64,000 bases of DNA from contig DATJZG010000140.1 in the NCBI GenBank assembly GCA_035499295.1, positions 1-64,000 of the forward strand, read 5' to 3'. Within the stretch, counting starts at the first letter, position 1. The number at the start of each line of letters is the position of its first letter. The position numbers and the translations under genes were made by a program. Positions 24,792 to 33,266 of this stretch are shown one piece after another. The DNA is from DATJZG01 sp035499295 (GTDB lineage Bacteria > Myxococcota > Myxococcia > Myxococcales > Anaeromyxobacteraceae). The notes under the pieces are model-generated. The model did not search any database. It was not told the origin of the DNA and saw only the letters and a program-made list of their open reading frames with translations.

Positions 24792-27200
24792 ATGGCTGCG
24801 AGAGCGCTCGGGCCGGACGAGCTCTGCCGCCGTTGCGACGGCGCCCGCCTGCCGTTCGCCACCACGGCGGAACTCGATCCCATCGAGCCGCCCCTCGGCC
24901 AGGACCGGGCCGAGGAGGCGATCCTCTTCGGGATGGGGATCAAGCGCGACGGCTTCAACGTCTTCGCGCTCGGCCCGCCCGGCGTCGGGAAGAGGAAGCT
25001 CGTTCTCCGGCTGCTCGGCGAGCGAGCGCGGAAGGAGGCCGTCCCGGACGACTGGTGCTACCTCTTCAACTTCAAGGAGCACCAGCGCCCGGTGGCGATG
25101 CGAATGCCCGCGGGGCGGGCAATGGCGCTGCGCGCCGACATGGACCGCCTCGTCGAGGAACTGCGGGCGGCGATCCCCGCCGCCTTCGAGAGCGAGGAGT
25201 ACCGCACCCGCCTGCAGGCCCTCGAGAAGCAGTTCGAGGAGCGCCGCGAGGAGGCGATGCGCGGCATCCAAGAGAAGTCGAGGGAGCGCGGCATCGCGGT
25301 CCTGCGCTCGCCCGTCGGCCTGGCCCTCGCGCCGGTCCGCGACGGCGAGGTGATCGAGCCCGACGAGTTCCGCAAGCTGCCGGAGGAGGAGCAGAGGCGC
25401 ATCCAACGGGACGTGGCCGAGCTGCAGGAAGGGCTCGCCGAGGTGCTGCGCTCCATGCCACGGCTGGAGCGGGAGCACCGGGAAGCGGTGCGCGGGATGA
25501 ACCGGGAGGTGGCGCTCTACGCCATCGGCCACCTCATCGAGGACCTGAAGAGACGCTACGCCGGCCTCGCGGACGTCCTCGGCCACCTCGAGGCGGTCCA
25601 GTCCGACGTGGTCGAGAACATCCACGAGTTCCTCGCGTCCTCGGAGCCGGAGGACGCCGCCGGGCAGGTCCGTCGACTGTTCAGCGAGACGCCGGCGATG
25701 CACCGCTACCGGGTCAATGTGCTCGTTGACCGCTCCGGCGCGACCGGCGCGCCGGTAGTGGTGGAGGACCTGCCGAGCCACGCCAACCTCACCGGGCGTA
25801 TCGAGCATCACTCCCACCTCGGCACCCTCGTCACCGACTTCACCCTGATCCGGCCCGGCGCGCTCCACCGGGCAAACGGCGGCTACCTGGTTCTCGACGC
25901 CCGCCGGGTGTTGGCGCAGCCCTTTGCCTGGGAGGACCTGAAGCGGGCGCTGCGCGCTCGCGAGCTCCGGATCGAGCCTCCGGAGAGGCTCCTCGGCATC
26001 ACCTCCGCCGCGTCGCTCGAGCCGGAGCCCATCCCGCTCGAGGTCAAGGTGGTCCTTGCCGGGGAGCGCTGGCTCCACCAGCTGCTCACCGCCGCCGACC
26101 CGGAGTTCGCCGAGCTCTTCAAGGTGCCCGCGGACTTCGAGGACGAGATCCCCCGCGACGAGGGGGAGATCGCCTACGCGCGCTTCGTCGCCTCCGTCGC
26201 CCGGGCCGAGAGGCTCCACCCCTTCGACCGCGGCGCGGTGGCTCGGGTCATCGAGCGGGGCTCCCGTCTCGCGGGCGACGGGGACAAGCTCTCCGCACAC
26301 CTGCGGGCCGTGGCCGACCTGCTCCGGGAGGCGGACCACATCGCCTCCGGCGCGGGGAAGGCGGAAGTGACTGGCGCCGACGTCGAGGCGGCCGTCTCCG
26401 CCCAGCTGCGCCGCACCGACCGGGTGCAGCGGCAGATCCTCGAGGCCATCGCCCGGGGCACGATTCTCATCGACACCTCCGGCGGCCGGGTGGGACAGGT
26501 GAACGGCCTCGCGGTTTACGAGGTGGGCGGCCGGGCCTTCGGCCGGCCGAGCCGGATCACCGCGCGGGTGCGGCTCGGGCGCGGCGAGGTGGTGGACATC
26601 GAGCGGGAGGTGGAACTCGGCGGCCCCATCCACTCCAAGGGGGTCCTCATCCTCTCGGGATTCCTCGGAGCGCGCTTCGCCGCCGACCGCCCCTTCACCC
26701 TCTCCGCCAGCTTGGTCTTCGAGCAGTCCTACGGGCCAGTGGAGGGGGACAGCGCCTCCTGCGCCGAGCTCTACGCCCTCCTCTCCTCGCTTGCCGGCCT
26801 GCCGGTGAGGCAGTCGCTCGCGGTCACCGGGTCGGTGAACCAGCTCGGACAGGTGCAGCCCATCGGCGGCGTCAACGAGAAGATCGAGGGCTTCTTCGAC
26901 GTCTGCCGGGCTCGGGGCCTCACCGGGGAGGAGGGGGTGCTCATCCCGGCGGCGAACGTGCCGCACCTCATGCTCCGCTCCGAGGTGGTGGAGGCCGCCC
27001 GGGCCGGCTCGTTCCGGGTCTACGCGGTGGAGACGGTGGACGAAGGGATCGAGCTGCTCACCGGCGTCCCCGCCGGCGCGGCGGGAGCGGACGGCGTCTT
27101 CCCACCCGGGACCGTGAACGCGCGGGTGGCGGCGCGCCTCGCGGAGCTCGCCGAGAGGTCGCGGGCCTTCGCCGCCGAAAGACGCGGCCCGGAGGCCTGA
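24792..27200 (+). CDS. Lon-like AAA+ protease with AAA_32-type ATPase
   Basis: 802 residues from the ATG at 24792, preceded by GGGAAGGG. The P-loop is 'GPPGVGKRK' (61-69): the usual Ser/Thr after Lys67 is Arg, as is common in this family. A long coiled-coil insertion (about 115-260) follows, then the rest of the ATPase with 'ANGGYLVLDARRVL'. The C-terminal Lon protease domain has the catalytic Ser in 'EGDSASCAEL' (about 654) and Lys in 'GVNEKIEGFF' (about 697). A Cys-x2-Cys pair is near residues 12-15. It is distinct from the classical lon at 33267. Substrates are unknown. Its stop overlaps the UspA start by one base. Confidence 0.92.
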   Translation: MAARALGPDELCRRCDGARLPFATTAELDPIEPPLGQDRAEEAILFGMGIKRDGFNVFALGPPGVGKRKLVLRLLGERARKEAVPDDWCYLFNFKEHQRPVAMRMPAGRAMALRADMDRLVEELRAAIPAAFESEEYRTRLQALEKQFEERREEAMRGIQEKSRERGIAVLRSPVGLALAPVRDGEVIEPDEFRKLPEEEQRRIQRDVAELQEGLAEVLRSMPRLEREHREAVRGMNREVALYAIGHLIEDLKRRYAGLADVLGHLEAVQSDVVENIHEFLASSEPEDAAGQVRRLFSETPAMHRYRVNVLVDRSGATGAPVVVEDLPSHANLTGRIEHHSHLGTLVTDFTLIRPGALHRANGGYLVLDARRVLAQPFAWEDLKRALRARELRIEPPERLLGITSAASLEPEPIPLEVKVVLAGERWLHQLLTAADPEFAELFKVPADFEDEIPRDEGEIAYARFVASVARAERLHPFDRGAVARVIERGSRLAGDGDKLSAHLRAVADLLREADHIASGAGKAEVTGADVEAAVSAQLRRTDRVQRQILEAIARGTILIDTSGGRVGQVNGLAVYEVGGRAFGRPSRITARVRLGRGEVVDIEREVELGGPIHSKGVLILSGFLGARFAADRPFTLSASLVFEQSYGPVEGDSASCAELYALLSSLAGLPVRQSLAVTGSVNQLGQVQPIGGVNEKIEGFFDVCRARGLTGEEGVLIPAANVPHLMLRSEVVEAARAGSFRVYAVETVDEGIELLTGVPAGAAGADGVFPPGTVNARVAARLAELAERSRAFAAERRGPEA

Positions 27201-28030
27201 TGAGGACGGGCGCGGCGAGCAGAGCCCCCATGCGCCGGATCCTGGTGGCCCTCGACGCTTCCCGCGCCAGCCGGGCTGCGCTCGAGTCCGCCGCCTTCCT
27301 CGCCGCGCGCCAGGGCGCCCTGCTCGAGGGGCTCTTCGTCGAGGACGTCGACCTCCTCCGGGCCGCGGCCCTGCCCTTTACCGGGCAACTCGCCTTGCCG
27401 GCCGGGCTGCCGCTCCCGAGTTCCTCCATCCTTCCCGATCTCCAGGCGCTCGCCAGCCGGGCCCGGGCCGCGCTCGAGGACGCGGCCGCGGCGCGTCGGC
27501 TGCGCTGGTCCTTCCGCATCGCGCGCGGGCGCGTGGCGGTCGAGGTGGTCGCGGCCGCGCTCGAGGCGGACCTCCTCGTCCTCGGCCGCGGCAGGGGGAT
27601 CGGCGCCGGCCCCTCTCCGGGCGCAACTGCCGCCACTGCGGCCGCCCGGGCCACTTCCCCGGTACTCGTGACGCTCGAGGAGGCCGCCGAGGCCCTTCCC
27701 CTCCTCGTCGCCTGGGACGGCTCCGAGGGCGCCGAGGCCGCCCTGGACCTCGCCCTCCGCCTCTCCGACGCCGGCGCCCGGGCTCCGGCGCTCCTCGTCG
27801 CCGCGGAGGGTCAGGCCGCGGCCGAGCGGCTCGCCGCCGCCGCGGCCGCGCGGGCCGGGCACCCGCTGCGCTGGCGCTGGATCGGCGGGTCGACGCCGGG
27901 AGACCTCCGCCGCGCCGCCCCCGCCCGATCGGTGCTCGTCGTCGGCACCTCGAGCCCGGCCGCAGGAGGCCCGACCGGGCTCGAGCGCCTACTCGCCGAG
28001 GCGCGCTGCCCCGTGCTCCTCGCCCGCTGA
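27200..28030 (+). CDS. Tandem universal stress protein (UspA family)
   Basis: 276 residues with TGATG coupling to the Lon-like protease. Two UspA-like halves: the first (about 11-155) starts 'RRILVALDASRASRAALE' and has a glycine-rich segment 'LVLGRGRGIGAG' that could bind ATP; the second (about 165-276) starts 'LPLLVAWDGSEGAEAALDLA' and ends 'TGLERLLAEARCPVLLAR'. The usual G-x2-G-x9-G-S/T is altered in the first half. Coupling to the protease suggests a shared stress response; the direct role is unknown. Confidence 0.88.
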   Translation: MRTGAASRAPMRRILVALDASRASRAALESAAFLAARQGALLEGLFVEDVDLLRAAALPFTGQLALPAGLPLPSSSILPDLQALASRARAALEDAAAARRLRWSFRIARGRVAVEVVAAALEADLLVLGRGRGIGAGPSPGATAATAAARATSPVLVTLEEAAEALPLLVAWDGSEGAEAALDLALRLSDAGARAPALLVAAEGQAAAERLAAAAAARAGHPLRWRWIGGSTPGDLRRAAPARSVLVVGTSSPAAGGPTGLERLLAEARCPVLLAR

Positions 28031-28039
28031 CCCTGCCTT

Positions 28040-28972
28040 TCAGGCCCGGGCGGGCTCCTCGGGGGCCGGGTCCGCTCCGAGGGCGAGAACCCCGATCGCC
28101 GAGAGGCGCCAGAGCTCGGCGGCAGCGGCGAGGAGAGCCAAGAGCGCAGCGAGGAAGAGCTGGGAGCCCGCGAGCAGGAACCGGGGCGCCCCGGTAGCGA
28201 AGGTGGCCAGCACCCCGAAGAAGCTCTGGACGGAGCCCACCGCGAGGGCGGTGGCGACGAGGACGCCCAGGGCAGCCGCCAAGAACGCCGCCGGGCGCCT
28301 CGCGAAGGCGAGCGCCGACCTGCCGACCGCGCGCCCCGGCGGATCCCCGGCGAGGGCCGCCCGGGCGACGGCCCCGTCGCCAACGACGGAGAGAGACGCT
28401 GCGGCGAAGGCGGAGAGGGCGACGGCCGCCGCCACGAGGGCCCCGGTCGCTGCCGGGGCGTGCAGCTCCCGCGCCCTCGAGGAGACGATGACGGCGCCGA
28501 TGAGGGCGGAACCGAGCGCCGCCTGACCCGCGAGGTCGAGCAGCAGGGCGAGGAGCGCCGAGCCGAGCACGCGGCCGAAGCGGTACGCCACCCCGGCCGC
28601 GAACCGCGGCGAGCCGTCGGTCACCCCCGAAAGGGGGCTACCGAGGGCGGCGAGCGATCCCGAGATCCAGGCCACCCGGACCGCCCCCCAGAGGAGCCAT
28701 CCCGAGAGCCACAGGCCGAGGGCGATGGCCATCACTCGCGGGGAGGCGAGGATGGACGCGGCGAGGGCAATCGCCTCCTCCGGCGTGCTGCCGCTCGCGA
28801 CCGCGCCGCGGAGCGAGAGCCAGGAGAGGGCCGCGAGAAAGGCCGAGGCCGGAACGGCGCACGCGCCCCGGAGGAGGGTCACGGCCATGCCCAGGCTCGC
28901 GAGCCAGCTCTCCCCGAGCACCGCCCGGAGGCTGTGGCGGAGGGCGCGCCCGGTCGAGGTTCCGCTCGTCAT
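28040..28972 (-). CDS. Multi-pass membrane protein of unknown function
   Basis: About 310 residues from an ATG at 28972 (a GTG at 28999 is an alternative). Roughly six hydrophobic segments rich in Ala, Leu, Val and Gly are separated by short polar loops; 'LALGLWLSGWLLWGAVRVAW' and 'LLALLLDLAGQAALGSALIG' are examples. No catalytic motif is seen. It is divergent from lexA and shares the region with SOS-like half-sites, so it could be co-regulated, but that is inference. It converges on the UspA gene with only a few bases between stops. Confidence 0.8.
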   Translation of the reverse strand: MTSGTSTGRALRHSLRAVLGESWLASLGMAVTLLRGACAVPASAFLAALSWLSLRGAVASGSTPEEAIALAASILASPRVMAIALGLWLSGWLLWGAVRVAWISGSLAALGSPLSGVTDGSPRFAAGVAYRFGRVLGSALLALLLDLAGQAALGSALIGAVIVSSRARELHAPAATGALVAAAVALSAFAAASLSVVGDGAVARAALAGDPPGRAVGRSALAFARRPAAFLAAALGVLVATALAVGSVQSFFGVLATFATGAPRFLLAGSQLFLAALLALLAAAAELWRLSAIGVLALGADPAPEEPARA

Positions 28973-28998
28973 CGCGGCGACGCTAGCACGACCTCCCA

Positions 28999-29058
28999 CC
29001 TGAACGCCTGGCTCACTTCCTTGCGTCTGAACACCCGGTTGGTATACTTGCGTTCAGG
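28999..29058. promoter_or_regulatory. LexA operator region between the membrane protein gene and lexA
   Basis: GTATACTTGCGTTCAGG at 29042-29058 agrees with 15 of 17 positions of the motif reported for myxobacterial LexA, CTRHAMRYBYGTTCAGS. Two further CTGAAC half-sites are at 29000-29005 and 29027-29032, in the opposite orientation. The main site overlaps the lexA Shine-Dalgarno sequence (AGGAGG) and lies 10 bases before the start, ideal for autorepression. The consensus is from memory of the published work; the match is read directly. Confidence 0.7.
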
Positions 29059-29068
29059 AGGCCTTCCG

Positions 29069-29755
29069 ATGGACGCCCTCACCGACCGCCAGCTCGAGGT
29101 CCTGCGCTACATCACACGCCAGATCGAGGACCAGGGGTACCCTCCCACCATCCGGGAGATCGGGGAGGCGCTCGACATCCGCTCCACGAACGGGGTGAAC
29201 GACCACCTCAAGGCCCTCGAGCGAAAGGGGTTCCTGACGCGCGACCCGGTGAAGTCGCGGGCGCTCATCCCCACCAGCCGAGCCCGGGACGCGCTCTCGA
29301 GCCGCGGAGGTGCCCAGGTGATCTCGCTCGCCTCCCGGGCTCCGGCGCGCGCCCCGTCCCGTGTGGTGGACGTCCCCATCGTCGGGCGCGTCGCCGCCGG
29401 CCAGCCCATCCTCGCCGAGGAGCGGATCGAGGACACGGTCCAGGTGGACTCCTTCTTCCTCGGCGCCGGGCGCAAGGTCTACGGCCTGAGGGTGCAGGGC
29501 GACTCCATGATCGGCGACGGCATCCTGCCCGGAGACTACATCTTCGTGCGCAAGCAGCTGAACGCCGAGGACGGCGACATCGTCGTGGCCATGATCGACG
29601 ACGAGGCCACCGTGAAGCGCGTCTACTTCGAGGGCGACCGCGTCCGCTTCCAGCCCTCGAACCCCCGCATGGCTCCCATCTACGTGCGCGAGGAGGACTT
29701 TCGCTCGACCATGATCCTCGGCGTGGTGGTGGGGATCTACCGCAAGCTGCGCTAG
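29069..29755 (+). CDS. lexA: SOS repressor LexA
   Basis: 228 residues from ATG 29069 with AGGAGG upstream. The N-terminal winged helix covers about 1-70 ('YPPTIREIGEALDIRSTNGV'). After a linker, the S24 autoprotease has the cleavage site Ala110-Gly111 ('VAAGQP'), nucleophile Ser146 ('GDSMIGDG') and general base Lys183 ('EATVKRV'). RecA* on damaged DNA triggers self-cleavage and derepression of SOS genes. An operator overlaps the promoter and ribosome site. No recA or dinB is in the window, but mutS, mutL, recG and an unusual RelE-fold protein are, the last of these convergent on lexA with only 18 bases between stops. Confidence 0.97.
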   Translation: MDALTDRQLEVLRYITRQIEDQGYPPTIREIGEALDIRSTNGVNDHLKALERKGFLTRDPVKSRALIPTSRARDALSSRGGAQVISLASRAPARAPSRVVDVPIVGRVAAGQPILAEERIEDTVQVDSFFLGAGRKVYGLRVQGDSMIGDGILPGDYIFVRKQLNAEDGDIVVAMIDDEATVKRVYFEGDRVRFQPSNPRMAPIYVREEDFRSTMILGVVVGIYRKLR

Positions 29756-29773
29756 GCAGCGCGCCCCCCTCGC

Positions 29774-31060
29774 TCAGCCGCGCGTCTTCGCCTGGCGGAT
29801 GTAGCGGTCGAGGTCCTCGCGGTCGATGAGGGAGAGGATCTCGACGGTGTTCTGCCGCTCGGCGCGCCGGTAGATGAGGCGCACGTCGGTCGCCACCCGC
29901 ACCCGGTAGTACCCGGGCAGCCCCTCGAGCGGCAGGGCGCGCAGGCTCGGGTGGCGGTGGTCGAGGGCGAGCAGGTGCGCCTGCTTGAAGGCGGCGCGCT
30001 GGATACGGCGGTCCCATCCCTCGAGCGAGTCGTAGAACTCCCGCGTGTAGACGGGGAGGAGGAAGGTTGCCTCGGCCTCTCCCACCTCCGGGTTCGCCTC
30101 CTCGCCGGCGCGGTCCGGGGGACGGGCGGCGGCCGGATCGGCGGCGCCCCGGGCCCGGCCGAGCGCCGCCTCGAGTTCCTCCTCGCGCGCGAGGGCGCGC
30201 TCGAGCCGTGACTCGAGCGAGTTCACCCGCCCGGCCAGGTCCCTCCCCTCCGAGCGGAGCCTCTGCGACTCGAGGAAGAGATCGCTCTCGCGCAGCGCCT
30301 CCACCTCGGCGCGCAGCCGCGCGGCCTCCTTCTGGGTCTCGGCGGCCTCCTCCCGGGCACGCGCGGCCTCCTCGGCGGCGTGCGACTCCCGGGCGCGCGC
30401 CTCCCGGAGCGACGCCTGCAGCTTGTCCCGCTGCTCCTCTCCCTTTCGCCGGGCCTCCTCGACCCGGCTTTCGGCCCGGCTCCCGGACTCGCGGATCCGC
30501 TCCTCTGCCCGGGCCAGGGACTGCTCTAGCTCGGCCACCCTCTCCGTCGGCTCCACCGGTACCCCGCGCTCCTCCGCTCGCTCGGCGCCCTCGGGAAGGG
30601 GCTCGTAGTAGTGGCGGGCGAGCTCGTCCAGGATGGGCCGGGCGCTGTCGCGCACCTTTCCGTCCCGGTCCGAGAGCACCCGCCAGAGGGTGAGCGGGAG
30701 CGCCGCATCGGTCGCGCAGGAGCGAAGAAGCTCCTGCCAGGCGGGCGGGTCGAGCGCCTCCCGGCCGAGCGGGGGCGCTTCGAAGGCCTTCCCGAGGGCC
30801 CGGTGCACCGGCGCCGAGGAGGGCGGGTGCGCGAGGATCTCGTCGGCGAGGACGTCGCAGCGCTCCACGTCGGTGAGAGCCTCGGTGCGGAACCCGGGCA
30901 CGGAAAGCCCGAGCTCCTTCACCAGGGCCCGGGTCTCCTCCGGCAGGAGCGCCACGTAGAGGAACACCGAGAGCTGGTCGCGGGAGAGCTCGTGGAGCGG
31001 GGCCTCCCTCACCCGGGAGGCCTTTGCCCGGCTGCCCTTGGTGTCGGCGCGGGCCGCCAT
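29774..31060 (-). CDS. Helical/coiled-coil protein with C-terminal RelE/ParE-like toxin fold
   Basis: 428 residues from an ATG at 31060. Three parts: an Ala/Leu helical domain (about 20-160) that resembles HEAT-like bundles; a long Glu/Arg/Ala coiled coil (about 170-305); and residues 337-424 that read as a RelE/ParE/YoeB fold: 'YDSLEGWDRRIQRAAFKQA', 'HPSLRALPLEGLPGYYRVR', then 'DVRLIYRR' and 'REDLDRY'. Free-standing toxins of this fold are about 90 residues. No antitoxin gene is adjacent. The fold match is by motif only; the protein might instead bind RNA or protein without cleaving anything. It is downstream of and cotranscribed with the 31069 gene (8 bases apart) and convergent on lexA. 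Confidence 0.8.
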   Translation of the reverse strand: MAARADTKGSRAKASRVREAPLHELSRDQLSVFLYVALLPEETRALVKELGLSVPGFRTEALTDVERCDVLADEILAHPPSSAPVHRALGKAFEAPPLGREALDPPAWQELLRSCATDAALPLTLWRVLSDRDGKVRDSARPILDELARHYYEPLPEGAERAEERGVPVEPTERVAELEQSLARAEERIRESGSRAESRVEEARRKGEEQRDKLQASLREARARESHAAEEAARAREEAAETQKEAARLRAEVEALRESDLFLESQRLRSEGRDLAGRVNSLESRLERALAREEELEAALGRARGAADPAAARPPDRAGEEANPEVGEAEATFLLPVYTREFYDSLEGWDRRIQRAAFKQAHLLALDHRHPSLRALPLEGLPGYYRVRVATDVRLIYRRAERQNTVEILSLIDREDLDRYIRQAKTRG

Positions 31061-31068
31061 TCGCCGGC

Positions 31069-31971
31069 CTAGCGCGGCCCCTCTCGCGTCTCCGCCTGGT
31101 AGACCTCCCCCGGCGCGATGCGCCAGGACTCCGCCACCGGCAGGTCGAAGCGGAAGGACGCGGCCGCGCTCGCCCCCGCCTGCCCGTGGGACTCGACCGG
31201 GACGGTGAGCACCAGGCGGGCCGCCTCGCGCGGGAGGGCGTCGAGGTACCAGGTGCCGAAGAGGATCCCGGGCGGAAACTCCTCGATGAAGCGCTCCGGG
31301 TCGCCGAGCTTTTGGTAAGGCTCGCCCGGCCCGGACATCTCCGCGTAGGTCTTGCCCTTCTCGTCCAGGATCTGGACGTCGAGCTGCTTGAAGGCGAGAC
31401 CCACCACGGTGTGGAGCGTGGCCCGCCCGCCGCCGGGAGCCACGTCCCTCTCGAAGCGGCGCGGCGCCCCCCACAGCGCGAACTCCACCTTGACGGCGCG
31501 GCCGCCTCCGACCGGGTTTTGCGCCGGCTCAAGGGAGAGCAGGTCGAGGTGCAGGCCGTGGTCGGCCGCGGAGGCGAGGGGCTCGTAGCGGCCCTCGGTG
31601 AGGAGTCGGAAGCGCTCCTCCGCGTAGCGCTGCCACTCGGCGCGTGCGCCCTCCTTGTCCTTCTCCCTCTCTCGCGCAGCCCGGGCCGCCTCGGCCGGGG
31701 CGGCCAGGCCCGCCGGGAAGCGGCTGCGAACGGCGGCAAGCTCGTCCGCGTACCAGCGGGCGAGCCCGCGCACCTCCTCCCGCCACTCCTTCGCCTGCTC
31801 GCCCGAGAGCTCGCGGGCGGCGAACGAGCGCTCCAGGAACTCCCGCTTCAGGTGCTCCCGCGCCAGGCGGGCCTCGAGCTGCTGGCTCGAGCGGCGCCAG
31901 GAGCCGAACACCCAGACGCCGAGGGCCAGGGCGACGACGGCGGTCAGGAGGACCTTGAGGGCCGGCTTCAT
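31069..31971 (-). CDS. Single-pass membrane protein of unknown function
   Basis: 300 residues from an ATG at 31971. An N-terminal hydrophobic segment (about 5-24) is followed by a helical stretch (30-110; 'EHLKREFLERSFAAREL') and a beta-rich C-terminal part (about 120-300) with 'GRAVKVEFALWGAPRRFE' and 'VVGLAFKQLDVQILDEKG'. The protein is probably exposed to the periplasm. No family is recognised. It lies 8 bases upstream of the RelE-fold fusion in the same orientation, so the two likely work together. Confidence 0.82.
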   Translation of the reverse strand: MKPALKVLLTAVVALALGVWVFGSWRRSSQQLEARLAREHLKREFLERSFAARELSGEQAKEWREEVRGLARWYADELAAVRSRFPAGLAAPAEAARAAREREKDKEGARAEWQRYAEERFRLLTEGRYEPLASAADHGLHLDLLSLEPAQNPVGGGRAVKVEFALWGAPRRFERDVAPGGGRATLHTVVGLAFKQLDVQILDEKGKTYAEMSGPGEPYQKLGDPERFIEEFPPGILFGTWYLDALPREAARLVLTVPVESHGQAGASAAASFRFDLPVAESWRIAPGEVYQAETREGPR

Positions 31972-32023
31972 GCCGCTGAGGGATACCGCCCCCCCGGGAG
32001 AGAGGCAAGGACGCGGCGCGCGC

Positions 32024-32857
32024 CTAGTGTGCGGCGGTGAGCGCCTGGACGGAGCGCACCCCGCCCCGGTCCACCTCGTAGAGGTAGGCCCGGGCTCGCC
32101 GCACCGGCTCGTCCGAGACCCGGCCGGCCGATCCGGCGCACAGGACCGGGGTGGTCCCAGCGGCCCCGGGGAGGTCGAGCCGGAAGGCACAGTGGCGGTG
32201 GCCGTGCAGGATGCCGGCCACCCGCAGGTCGGCGATCATCCGCACCACCTTGTCGGCGTCGGCGAGCGGCATGCGCGCCACGGCCGCGTCGGAGGGGATG
32301 CGCTCCGGCGGGAGGATGAGGTGGTGGTGAAGCGCGAGGATCACCGCCCTCCCCTCCTTGGCGTGCTCGCGCACGAGCTCGCGGCAGCGCTGCAGTTGGG
32401 GCGGGCCGAGCCGCCCGGGGGTTTCGCGCGGGGCCTCGCCGTAGCGGGCGCTGTCGAGCGCCACGATGGCCACCTCCGGTGCCGGCACCACCGCGAACGG
32501 GTAGGCGGCCGCGGGCCGCCGCATGCCCCGCCCGTCGGGACCCACCATCCGCAGGAAGCGCGAGGTCTTCGAGGCCTCCGCGGTCCAGACGTCGTGGTTG
32601 CCGGGCACCACCGTCAGCCTTCCCTTCTCCGCCCAGGGGCGGAGCAGCTCGGCGGCGCGCTCGAACTCGCCCGCCTCGGCGGAGAGGGTGAGGTCCCCCG
32701 TCACCACCAGGTGATCGACGCGGGCGGCCTCCAGGTCCTTGAGGAGTCGCTGCGCTAAGCGGGGCGAGTAGCGGTCGCAGTCCTTCGCGGCGAAGCCGTT
32801 GCGGGGGTAGCGCCGGCGATCGGCGAGGTGCAGATCGCTGAGGTGACCTAGGCGCAA
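32024..32857 (-). CDS. Metallophosphoesterase (calcineurin-like)
   Basis: 277 residues. All five motif blocks of dinuclear metallophosphoesterases are present: 'HLSDLHL' (Asp8, His10), 'VTGDLT' (Asp55), 'PGNHDV' (Asn87, His88, Asp89), 'ALHHHL' near 178 and 'LHGHRH' near 220. The overall layout resembles 3',5'-cyclic nucleotide phosphodiesterases of the CpdA/Icc type, but the substrate cannot be read from sequence. The start is a TTG at 32857 with the first motif six residues later, so it is set by homology rather than by a strong ribosome site. It is 52 bases upstream of the membrane-protein gene on the minus strand. Confidence 0.88.
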   Translation of the reverse strand: MRLGHLSDLHLADRRRYPRNGFAAKDCDRYSPRLAQRLLKDLEAARVDHLVVTGDLTLSAEAGEFERAAELLRPWAEKGRLTVVPGNHDVWTAEASKTSRFLRMVGPDGRGMRRPAAAYPFAVVPAPEVAIVALDSARYGEAPRETPGRLGPPQLQRCRELVREHAKEGRAVILALHHHLILPPERIPSDAAVARMPLADADKVVRMIADLRVAGILHGHRHCAFRLDLPGAAGTTPVLCAGSAGRVSDEPVRRARAYLYEVDRGGVRSVQALTAAH

Positions 32858-32949
32858 GCGACGGGGATGCTATCGGCGGCGCGGCGGAACTGTCAAACCA
32901 GGCGGCGCCCGGGGGGCACTGCGCTTGACCCCGCCAGATCCGGTCTTAA

Positions 32950-33150
32950 ATGGACTCCATGACTCGCAAGCGCGTCTGGTCGCCCGCCGACGGACCCCAG
33001 CCGGCACCGCAGCAGAGGCCGCCCGCCCGGTTCGAGTACTTCGACGACGGCGAGGTGGAGAACGAGCTCGAGGGGCTCTCGACCCCGAGCGAGGGGCCTT
33101 TTCACTCGGAATACGCGGGGCCGAGGAGGCGGACGGGCCCGGCCGTGTAG
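32950..33150 (+). CDS. Small acidic hypothetical protein
   Basis: 66 residues from ATG 32950 (a second ATG four codons on). Composition and third-position GC look coding; the centre is acidic and aromatic ('FEYFDDGEVENELEG') and the ends are basic and Pro-rich. No motif or family is recognised. It lies 116 bases upstream of lon in the same direction. It may be a real small gene or part of the lon leader. Confidence 0.55.
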   Translation: MDSMTRKRVWSPADGPQPAPQQRPPARFEYFDDGEVENELEGLSTPSEGPFHSEYAGPRRRTGPAV

Positions 33151-33266
33151 GTGGGTCGGCGCTCGTCTCCCAGGGAACGAATCCCCCCGACCGGGGGTTT
33201 CCCCTCTGGTATCCTCAGCCGCCGCGACATCAAGGGCGTAGCGGGCTCTGGCGGAAGGAGCAGGCC

